NCBI GenBank assembly: GCA_020466095.1
Contig: CM035807.1
Coordinates: 57,112,605 to 57,176,604, forward strand
Origin: Chlorops oryzae
Lineage: Eukaryota > Arthropoda > Insecta > Diptera > Chloropidae
Direction of reading: 5' to 3'
DNA length: 64,000 nucleotides
In this document: positions 1 through 9,400 of the stretch, one piece after another
Layout: each line of letters begins with the position of its first letter
Position numbering within the stretch: position 1 is the first letter of the stretch
Notes under the pieces: generated by a model
Seen by the model: only the letters and a program-made list of their open reading frames with translations
Told to the model about the DNA's origin: nothing
The model's database searches: none
Made by a program: the position numbers and the translations under genes

Positions 1-54
1 ATTTAGAGCCAATTTAATACAAAAACAAATTTTCCTGCTAATTGTCTTCTTAAA

Positions 55-415
55 GAACATATTCTAGTAGGTCAAAGGCATATACTTAGATACACAACAT
101 TCCAAGTCCGCTGTTAATGTATGTTTTGTGGTTCATAAGCTTTAAATATTTTCGTCATTTGTGGTGGTAGTAGTGGGCGGATCACGCATATATTTTGCAG
201 TCACATCTCAATGCGTGAAAGGTATGTAGGTTCCAAGTCCGAAGTGAATATGTTCAGTAGTTCAGGAGAAATTAGCATATTTCATTTGTGGGGGTAGCAG
301 TGGGCGGATCACGCCCATATTTTTCAACAACATCCCAATAGGTCCAGGGTATATACGTTCCAAGTCCGAAGTAAATACGTTCAGCGGTTCAGAAGTTAAA
401 AGCATTTTTCTATAT
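55..415. repeat. Tandem repeat, about 130 bp unit, nearly three copies
   Basis: The phrase TTCCAAGTCCG recurs at about 100, 231 and 360, and GTGGGCGGATCACGC recurs at about 175 and 302, so the period is about 130 bp. The units have drifted in sequence. This looks like a short satellite-type array. No coding potential is evident. Confidence 0.75.
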
Positions 416-1230
416 GCGACGGCGTTGCCGTTCCAAGACTGAGAAATGTATTCTATGTACATACATACATATGTATGAATGAACAAATGTTTCAGCTTTT
501 CTTTTGAAATGCTTTGAGGCAGCATTTGCTTACATATGTGCCAAGTATTGTATTTTAAAAGTATCCAATTGGATACAATTGTATCGAAACGGCAACGCTG
601 TTCGTGCTACCCAATTACTTCACAAGGAAGCGTTTAAGTTAAAAACAATCATTTAAAATAGTAAAAGCAGTAATATACTAATAATTTAAATTAAAATAAA
701 TATATTGAAATTTTTAATTTATTAAGGTTTTGTCGCCAAATTAAATGACCAGTTGGAAAAAACCCAATTTACCGGCGAAAACACCCTTTCGTCGGGAATT
801 TACCCCGAAGATGAAAATACCCATTTTGGTACATCACTGTCAATACCTGAAGTTGAAGGCGTCATACCAACATATTAATTTAATCAAACACTTTTTTCAC
901 AGTGTTATTTAAAACAAAGAAAAATTCCGATCTGTAACTAAGCGCGAGCAAAAATCGAATGAAGCACCAACTTTCAAAGCGTATTACGTGATAATTAATA
1001 ACGTTTGATCCGTTATTATTCCTGCATTGAATGCAACATTTTATGTTGTGTTACAGTAAACAAAAATTTTGAGACTAAAAAATTTTTTAACACCAACAAG
1101 AGAAGGCTTCCTAAAGCGCGCTTATTAGCGGAAGCTGGTAAAAATTAGGAAATAGGCGTTTGAATATGTGTGAGTGCATATTAATAATTCAATGTAATTC
1201 AAGGAAATTCAATTCGGAAAGCCAAGGATT
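416..1230. other. Intergenic, no gene seen
   Basis: AT-rich sequence with no convincing coding region. The one structured element is a perfect 16 bp palindrome, GTATCCAATTGGATAC, at 561-576. Confidence 0.5.
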
Positions 1231-1485
1231 ATAGTTAGACTGCTGCTTGGAATACCCACCCAACCTCCGTTTTTTGCCCAAAGGGCTCATTCCCGAGCTG
1301 CACTTTTGCAGATGCCAAAGGAATGGCTATGCGCGAGGCATTTAGGACACTACTGCAAGAATCAACCGAAATGCGCTTTTCCGTTGTCATCGTAGTCAGA
1401 AATTGTTGGAAGGAATGGAAGTTTTTGAGGCGGAAGGGTAACTGGTTTTCTTTGTTTGAATCTAGTACGTTTTTGGAGCTCGGCG

Positions 1486-2056
1486 TCAAAATTGTTGATT
1501 TGGCGCTTTCAGACGCTGCCAACGATTCAAACTGGACCAAGGCTTTTCTTCTATAGGATGAGCCAGTAATGGAACGCCGATCAAGAAATGTCCAGGGATT
1601 AATGCCAAAACCTCCGACGGATTTTCAGACATTGGTGAAATCGGGCGTGAATTGAGAAAGGCTTCGATGCGCACGAGGAGTGGCGTAAATTCTTCAAAAG
1701 GTAATTTACACGTGCTGATGACCTTTACGAAATGAGTCTTGATGCTACGACCACCGTCTTCCCAAAAACGTCTCATATGGGGCGCTCCGGGGAAATAAAA
1801 TGCCACACAATTTTATGGTGAAGCTGATGTGCCAGTATAGCATCACGTGATGCATTGAAGAAATCTGCATACAGTTCGCGAGACGCACCAACGATTTTTT
1901 TACCATTATCGGAATAGAGATGACCTGGACAGCCTCGCCTGGCAACAAATCGATCGAAAGGTGGTAGCAAATCAGGAGTAGATAAGTCAGAAACGGCCTC
2001 ATGATAAATTGCTTTCGTCGCAAAACAAACGACATAACAAACATACTTGTATGCAA
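1486..2056 (-). pseudogene. Decayed BEL/Pao integrase fragment
   Basis: Minus-strand frames encode pieces of a BEL/Pao-type integrase core and its C-terminal extension. Readable pieces are RGCPGHLYSDNGKKIVGA (the region of the second catalytic Asp, as in YSDN of the intact element at 4156-12621), a stretch ending APHMRRFWEDGG (where the intact copy has APHFGGLWEAA around the catalytic Glu), then AFLNSRPISPMSENPSEVLA and LIPGHFLIGVPLL, which match the conserved segment after the core. The frames are joined by shifts, and G-to-R and E-to-D changes are visible near the active site. No LTRs were found nearby, so this is an isolated internal fragment. The family assignment is secure because the same motifs occur in order in the intact BEL element. 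Confidence 0.8.
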
Positions 2057-2059
2057 CGC

Positions 2060-3540
2060 CTATCCAGTAGCATATGTGTTGGATGTAATATCCACATCAT
2101 TTGTAATCTCAATTTGCTTTAACGTAAAATCGAAGAATGGTTTTTATTAAATTTGTTATTTTTGTAATCCAAAATTGAGTTCAAATTAATCGCGAAACCT
2201 GTGCGTTTCCACAACAAAGCGAAATTTTATGATGATCTTCGGTTTTGGACAAACAGGGTATTCGACCAAGGTAGAATGTGGCACTGGTTTCGTAATGAAA
2301 TGCACATTTGCATAAATAACGTTTTTATGGCGACCATGGTGCACTATTTTACTCAAATAAAAATTCCAGTCAATTTCGTGACAAAATGGTTGACGCCAAA
2401 CGGTTGGAAAATCAAATGCCAAGTAGCCTCTTAAATTAAAAATGTACATGAATCTTAAGAACAGAAGATCTTTAAAAATGCTTGTTTACTTCGAGCCCGA
2501 CATCAATGCTATTAGTCTATATCTGCATGTGCTGCACAATACGTTTCGCGTGCACGTCTCAACTCTAATGTCGGAAGAGAAATCGCAATTTAGGCGGTAT
2601 TTATTTTGTAGCTTACTTGTGAATATCCGGGGTTTTGCGAAAATATATACTCCACTGGCATAACAAAACCTGCTTGGATGGTTTTTGCAATTATATTAAC
2701 GTTTTTTCGAAGTCATATTTTTAACTTTACTCACAGAAATAGGATGAGGGAAAAATATTAAAAGGAAGCATTTAATTCAAAGCCAACATTGATTAATGCG
2801 TCGAGTTTCGCTTGGCAAAATTTTGAGGAGCACAACCGATGCAAAGAATTTTTGTGCATTTTCAATCAATCACTAACAACTGGTCTATTTTCCAAACGAA
2901 AATATCTCTCATTATCTTCGTAAAAGACCATAGTATAACAATACATCCAAATAAGAAATTATAAACATTTTTCGGTTCATGCATATTGGAATAGAAAGTT
3001 TTTCGAACTTTGTCTAAAAAAAACCCAAAATTTTGAAAGATTTATGAAAAAAATCTTACTGAAAAATTTATTGAAAAAAAGTTTCAGGAGTAAGCTATAG
3101 CAAATTTAATTGTCTTGCATTTGGTAAAGACAACTTTATAAATAGTAAACAAAAACAAAGTAAACAAAGATATTTGCAGTAAAGTGAAGTTACTTTTTAT
3201 TGACACACAAAAAATACCATCAGAATTTTGGGACCACATTTTTCGCAAACTTTTAGAATATATTTTATTATATTGTTAATAATTATTGAAAGTCATTGCT
3301 TTGCTTTTTTGGTTGCACCGTCGAACCGCTGAGCGGCCAAAGCGAAGCCTCTCAGTGGACATTTTATTTTCGTGGTCTATTTTTAATATAAGTACCTGTT
3401 GATGACACACTTGATGCGAAGCACTTTTTTGCTTTAACTCTGCCTTCGAAAGGTATATCAAGACAGGCGTTAATGTAAGATACGATAAGAGAACGGGAGT
3501 CCGTTTTTCACAGCCCATTCTTCAACATTATAAAATAAAC
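2060..3540. other. No recognisable gene
   Basis: Open frames of 60-90 codons exist on both strands at 2186-2663 and 3276-3518. None shows a motif I recognise, and overlapping frames on opposite strands are equally open, as expected by chance in AT-rich DNA. Probably decayed repeat sequence. Confidence 0.4.
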
Positions 3541-3732
3541 GCATTTGAAGGTGATGGAATAGACACCGAATACCCTGATTAGACTGCATATGAAGCTCAC
3601 ACAGAAGAAGATATACCATTAAATTCTGTAGCTAACTTGGAATTTGATGATGACGATGATGGTGGTTATGATGATGATGATATGCAACCACGCACGAAGA
3701 GAATAAAAGCATCGGATCCACATAGATACTAA
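3541..3732 (+). pseudogene. Acidic C-terminal coding remnant, unknown family
   Basis: One frame from 3541 to the TAA at 3730-3732 is open except for one TAG at 3580-3582. It encodes a strongly acidic tail: NLEFDDDDDGGYDDDDMQ, then the basic TKRIKASDPHRY end. The Asp run comes from a GAT-rich stretch at about 3645-3680. There is no start codon, so this would be the end of a gene or terminal exon. The family is not recognised. The coding impression rests on composition and frame alone, and a degenerate GAT microsatellite is the alternative. Confidence 0.25.
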
Positions 3733-3784
3733 ATACAAGTTATTTTCCACAAATGTTGAAGAATGGGCGAAAACTGTGAAAAAC

Positions 3785-3890
3785 GGCCTCCGGTTCTCTT
3801 ATTAGCAGCCAATTTAAAAAAAGTAATGATGAAGAACTTAATGTTTTTCGAAGTAGTTTCATGATGCATTATCAAATCCCACCCCCCAAA
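3785..3890 (+). repeat. Direct repeat copy A (pair with 4113-4155 + 12622-12689)
   Basis: About 106 bp beginning CTCCGGTTCTCTTATTAG and ending in CCCACCCCCCAAA. A diverged second copy lies downstream and is split exactly by the BEL element. Copy A shows what the uninterrupted target looked like. Confidence 0.75.
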
Positions 3891-4112
3891 ATGTGTGTCG
3901 CGAAAAAACGGTGAAAAATAGGAATTTTTGCAATTTATAGCCACCGGATGCACTTTTCCGGGTAAGTTCGTTCTGCAAAATGTTTCGCCTATTCAATCCT
4001 AACAGCTTTGCTGAAGACACCAAAACAATATTCGGTACGGATAACGAGGAAAAGCTATGTCAAAATATCGAAAAAGTGATATAAATCGAATATAAATTTT
4101 AAAAAAATCCAA

Positions 4113-4155
4113 GGCTCCCGTTCTCTGATTAGCAGCCAATTTGAAAAAAAGTAAT
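4113..4155 (+). repeat. Direct repeat copy B, left part, ending in the GTAAT target duplication
   Basis: Matches the first about 45 bp of the repeat at 3785 and ends with GTAAT (4151-4155). The rest of the copy resumes at 12622 after the BEL element, again starting with GTAAT. Confidence 0.8.
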
Positions 4156-4569
4156 TGTTTAGTTTTGTACGAAAAAATAAAAAAGGAGAATGAAAAACAA
4201 TACAAAACCATTTGTAAGCATTTAATGCATTTAAGACAAAAAGTCATACGTTGAACTCAAAAGATATCAAATTTCGTTTCGCTCATACGTAACCAATATA
4301 TTTGTGCATAATATTCAATTTAATTAAATAAACAAAATATTGGTCATAAGAATAGCATACTAAGCAATAAAATTGTATAAAAGAAGTACAAACGATCAAT
4401 AAAATTAAGTCCAATTCTAAACTCTTGACTGATCAATTCACTTAAGCGTTCATATTGACTTCGAGTATCAACAGTTCATGTGCTGTCTGATACAAGTTAA
4501 ATTTAAAATATCTGCAGTTTATGTGCTGCACGGTAATTTGATTTAGCTCCCCTTTTCTAAACTTAAACA
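4156..4569 (+). repeat. 5' LTR of the BEL/Pao element
   Basis: 414 bp, TGTTTA...TAAACA. It contains a TATA-like TATAAAA at 4376-4382 and a polyadenylation-type AATAAA at 4398-4403. It differs from the 3' LTR at three positions: A/G in the GAAA(A/G)AATAAA region, G/A shortly after, and C/A in ATCTG(C/A)AGTTT. Confidence 0.95.
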
Positions 4570-4570
4570 T

Positions 4571-4590
4571 TGGTGACCCCGACGGTCCCA
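4571..4590 (+). promoter_or_regulatory. Primer-binding site of the BEL/Pao element
   Basis: TGGTGACCCCGACGG begins two bases after the 5' LTR end, the usual place for pairing with a tRNA 3' end (TGG complements the CCA tail). I do not assign the tRNA. Confidence 0.7.
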
Positions 4591-4859
4591 CATCATATAC
4601 AAGTGTGGACCAAGATCCACCAGGATCAAACTGATCACAAAACGCGGAATCATAAAAAACCGTTATTTCATAGTGAATTTTGTTTAGTTCGTCGCGAATC
4701 AAACCGTTTCAACGCGCGCATCAATATTCGGTCAGACACCGATAAAGGATACGTTTTGCTACATATTGGCAAAAATCAAACATCAATTCATCATTCAACA
4801 AAAAACTTCAATAACACGTTGGACATAAATCAACAGAAGAAGAAAACCGAAGATACACG

Positions 4860-6473
4860 ATGGAGCAATTCTCAACATTAATAGAATCTCAAAAAACGTT
4901 GGCAGACAATATCCATAGAATCATACAGAATTACAAAAAGGATTCTAAGGAGAGAAAGCAGACTCCAGGCTACTTGGAAGAGCGACTAAAGCGGTTGGAC
5001 GAAGCATGGACTCGTTTCGAATCCAATGACAACCAAATGAGGCTGATAAACCCCATTCCTTCCGACGAAGAGTACTTTAAGGACGATTTCTATACGAAAA
5101 TGCTAGATCTCGTTTTTAAATTCAGAGAAGAAATTGAGTCCTCAATGAGTAAGCTAAAGCCAACACCACAAGCAACTCCACTACAAAATGTGAACCAAGG
5201 TGAGGAACTCATAAGCAGGCTGGGCCCAATCATGCGTAAACAAGGAGCAATGATTTCGTCACTGAGGCGTCTATTGAACAGTAAAACAAATGAAGAAGCA
5301 CCAGAACAAGCTGTAGCCGCAATCAAAAAGCTATGGCAACAAGTAGAAGATGCAAACTTTTTTATTTGGGGAGAATGCTCTGACCCAAGCAAAGAAGGAT
5401 ACAATATGGACACATATATCCAGATCGAGGAATTGGTGCAACAAAAGTTGGCGATGCTGTCAAAAAATCGAATGCAAACATCAGCGAATAATAGAAGACA
5501 GCCAGAAGTCAAAATGCCGAAAATTTCTATAGACAAGTTCGATGGGGACTATTTAAAATGGCAGACATTTTCAGATCTGTTTGTGAAAATGGTCCATGAC
5601 CAAGAAATACCAGCGGTACAAAAAATGTGGTACTTGAAATCGAACGTGACGGGGGATGCTGAGAGATTAATAAGGCACCTATCATTGACAGAAAACAATT
5701 ATGAAACTGCCTGGGGTATCCTGCAGGACAGATTTGAAAACAAAAAAATTTTGATATCAACATTAATAAACAAAATTTTTATGCAACCAAAACTGACTGC
5801 TGACGCAAGGGAAATCAAGGAATTCCACGACATTATGATAGAAGGTCTGGCGGCCATCAACAACATGGGTATCGACACCTCTCAATGGGATCCATTACTC
5901 TCCCAAATCCTAATTCAAAAATTAGACAAACAAGGCCATCTCTTGTTCGAACAATCTCAAAGGGATCCGCGAGGTATTCCAACGACGGAAGAGCTGCTCT
6001 CCTTCTTGCAAAGTCGGTTCCAAACTCTCGAAGTCGTCAATGGAAAGCAAAAACTAAAGCCTTCTACCTCAGCTGCAGCAAGCAAGGTCACACTTTGTAA
6101 AGTATGCTCCAAGGAGGGACATCCAATTTATTACTGTGGAAAATTCCTCAAAATGAGTGTTGCAGAGCGGCTGAAGTGGACACAATCACAAAAACTCTGT
6201 GTTAATTGTTTCAAAAATGGTCATCGTGCAAAAGAATGCCAGTCCCGGTCTTGCGCTAAATGTTCCAAAAAACATAACACACTATTACATTTAGAAAATT
6301 CAGCTAAGGGAAATGATTCATCAAAAATTTCCGAAAAACAATCCAACACAGCATCTACAGCGACATCGTCAGAAAAGAAAACATGCACGGATGAAACAAC
6401 CGAAATGGCAACAGTAGCGGCTTCAAATCAACCTAAACCCAGCCATAAATACGTCCTGCTAGCCACTGCTTGA
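4860..6473 (+). CDS. gag: BEL/Pao Gag polyprotein
   Basis: 537-residue structural protein that would coat the RNA genome in the cytoplasmic particle. The N-terminal half (residues 1-200) is charged and helical. A capsid-like DUF1759 block follows from about 226 (KFDGDYLKWQTFSDLF, then AWGILQDRF). Two zinc knuckles sit near the C-terminus: CKVCSKEGHPIYYC at about 413 and CVNCFKNGHRAKEC at about 447, followed by a third Cys/His cluster (CAKCSKKHNTLLH). The ATG at 4860 is the first long-ORF start after the leader. The ORF ends at TGA 6471-6473; the frame stays open beyond it straight into protease, so gag and pol share a frame. In related elements such as roo, gag-pol-env is one continuous ORF. 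The TGA is therefore either a mutation in this copy or a readthrough site. Confidence 0.93.
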   Translation: MEQFSTLIESQKTLADNIHRIIQNYKKDSKERKQTPGYLEERLKRLDEAWTRFESNDNQMRLINPIPSDEEYFKDDFYTKMLDLVFKFREEIESSMSKLKPTPQATPLQNVNQGEELISRLGPIMRKQGAMISSLRRLLNSKTNEEAPEQAVAAIKKLWQQVEDANFFIWGECSDPSKEGYNMDTYIQIEELVQQKLAMLSKNRMQTSANNRRQPEVKMPKISIDKFDGDYLKWQTFSDLFVKMVHDQEIPAVQKMWYLKSNVTGDAERLIRHLSLTENNYETAWGILQDRFENKKILISTLINKIFMQPKLTADAREIKEFHDIMIEGLAAINNMGIDTSQWDPLLSQILIQKLDKQGHLLFEQSQRDPRGIPTTEELLSFLQSRFQTLEVVNGKQKLKPSTSAAASKVTLCKVCSKEGHPIYYCGKFLKMSVAERLKWTQSQKLCVNCFKNGHRAKECQSRSCAKCSKKHNTLLHLENSAKGNDSSKISEKQSNTASTATSSEKKTCTDETTEMATVAASNQPKPSHKYVLLATA

Positions 6474-9400
6474 GTCATAATTACCGGAATCAATGGACGA
6501 AGCTGCGAGTTCCGAGCTCTGCTAGACGCCGGCTCTCAAATAAATATCGTAACAGAGCGACTTATGAAGAAACTAGCGTTATCACCGGTTGAATCATCGC
6601 TATGCATTGAAGGCATTGGCCGAGCCACTCGAAAGGCGAACCAGCGAGTAAATGTACAGCTAAATTCGACACATGGCAAGTTCTCCACCAGAATTGAAGC
6701 AGTGGTTCTTCCTAACATAGTGTCACCGCAACCCACGCAAACAATCGATACATCAAAAGGGCCACTCCCTCAGAACATTAAGTTTGCAGATCCAAACTTT
6801 AATCACACCGACAGAATCGATATATTAATTGAAGCCGAATTCTATCATCAGCTAATGCGACCAGAACAAATCAAATTTAACAACAGTTTGCCGATACTAC
6901 AAAATACTGCATTAGGATGGGTTGTTACTGGAAAAATAGATGGAGAGCCTAACAACTCCGCCACGTGTGGAGTTTTTGTGGATAATGACACTGCGATCTC
7001 TCAAATTTTGGAGCGATTCTGGAGAATCGATGATGCGGATGAGCCACAACGACAAATGACAGTCGCAGAAAAGGAATGCGAGAACCACTTTGACCAAACT
7101 ATAGCCCGGAACCATGACGGCAAATACATTGTGCAACTACCACGGTTAGAGAATGCATCGGCTTTGGGCGAATCACATCAAATTGCCCTTCAGCGTTTTT
7201 TTGCACTAGAAAAACGTCTTAGTAAGGACAAAAACATAAGAGAAATGTATACTGATTTCATGACCGAGTACGAAAGACTTGGACACATGAAGGAAGTCGA
7301 CATTAAAAACGTCCCCGCACCAAGGTACTTTATACCGCATCATTGCATCCTGAAGCCCGAAAGCACCACAACGAAATTACGTGTTGTTTTCGATGCTTCG
7401 ACAAAAACATCAACTGGACTGGCACTTAATGATGTGTTACAAGCGGGTCCTACGGTACAAAGCGAACTCTTTTCAATATTATTACGGTTCCGCATGCACC
7501 GTTTTGTGTTCACATCAGACATCGAGAAGATGTATCGGCAGATCCTGGTACAAGATGGTGACCAAAATCTTCAATTAATTATATGGAGAAAAGACCCATC
7601 GGAAGAAATCAAATATTACCGGCTGACTACAGTGACATATGGCACAACTTCGGCCCCATACTTGGCAACCAAATGTCTTCAACACTTAGCCAACAAGAAC
7701 ATGGAGCGATATCCACTAGGAGCCACCATACTACATGACGATTTCTATGTCGACGACTGTCTCAGTGGAGCTGATAAACTTAACACAGCATTGGAAGCAA
7801 AAACTCAACTGACTGCAATACTTCGAGAAGCCGGATTCAACCTAAGAAAATGGTGTGCGAATCATCCACAACTCTTAGCTGGAGTAGCTGCAAAGGATCA
7901 AGAGATAAGTCTCGATTTCAATTCGGAAGCAAATCCGGCGCAAAAGGCCCTGGGAGTAATCTGGCTCCCAAAAACTGACCAGCTCTGTGGCAGAGCATAC
8001 ATACAATCAACATCGAGGCCACAAACAAAAAGGTCTGTGTGCTCTGACCTTGGAAAATTATTTGACCCTCTCGGAATGTTAGAACCGGTACTCGTAAAGG
8101 CAAAAATTTTCACACAGCAATTGTGGCAACTAAAACTAGCTTGGGATGACGAGCTACCAGAAAACCTGCAGCATGAGTGGAGGCAATTTCAAAAAGGCAT
8201 AATCACATTGAACGACGTGAAAACTCCTCGGCATATTTTCAACCACAACCTAGTTCTGCCGGACCATATTCAACTGCACACGTTTGTGGACGCATCCGAA
8301 CAGGCATACGGCGCTGCAATTTACATTCGGGCATGCACTAAAGATGGCACGATCATAGTCAATCTGCTTTGCGCCAAGTCACGAGTGGCACCAATAAAGA
8401 AACAAACCTTGCCACGCCTGGAATTGTGTGCAGCTGTCTTAGGAGTTGAATTAACGCAAAGGGTAAAGCGCGATCTAAAAAGACCAGATATAGCAACCTT
8501 TCTCTGGTCCGATTCAGAAATAGTGTTGTCATGGATCAATTCACAATCATCAGCGTACTACACCTTCGTTGCAAACCGCGTCAGCAAAATACAACGACTA
8601 TCCTGTGCAAAGCAGTGGCGACACGTCCCTTCTAAGGAAAATCCGGCCGATATGCTATCACGGGGACTGGCTCCAGAAAAACTTTCCTCCTGCAATATAT
8701 GGTTTTATGGACCATTATTTCTTCACGGAAACGAATCGAAATGGCCACAGACATCAAAAAAGGATGGGCACCCTATAACGAATATTGAAATGAAACAAAG
8801 GCAAACAGTAGCCCTGGTCACGGAACAAAACGGGTTAACTGATATGATACACCAAATAAATCACAGAAACTCATTCGATTTTCTTCAACGAACGGTTGCA
8901 CACGTATTAAGGTTTATCACTGCCGTTAGAAAAACTCAGACCCAGCACACCACTCCATGCCACATCACCCCAACCCCCCTGGAACTTTATACAGCGCTTC
9001 AGGTCATTGTAAGGGCGGTACAAGGGTCCGAATTCAAAAATGATATCAACAATCTTAAAGCGTGTAAAACCGTCAATTCTTCCAGCCAATTAAACGGATA
9101 TGCACCATTTATAGACGAATATAATCTATTACGTGTTGGTGGACGTCTTGAAGCGGCAGCACTCGCCTATCATGCCAAATATCCAATGGTGCTGCCTTAC
9201 AATGATCCAATTGTGAAATTGCTGTTTAAAATGAAACATGAAAAACACTCTCACTGTGGACCACAAGCATTACTCAATATCCTAAGACAACAGTTTTGGC
9301 CACTCAAGGGTAAAATTACAGCACGCAACACAGTCCATAGTTGTATTCGATGCACCAGAGCAAGACCACATTTGATGACGCAGTTAATGGGAAATCTTCC

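Noticed and set aside
1235..1540. Minus-strand ORF ending GQKTEVGWVFQ that resembles the BEL protease-to-RT linker
   Set aside because: It lies downstream of the integrase piece, which is the wrong order, and the match is only a few residues. Left out of the BEL fragment.
2186..2663. Open frames on both strands
   Set aside because: No motif on either strand; mutual shadows in AT-rich DNA.
5090..5536. 148-codon minus-strand ORF
   Set aside because: Antisense shadow of the intact gag ORF.
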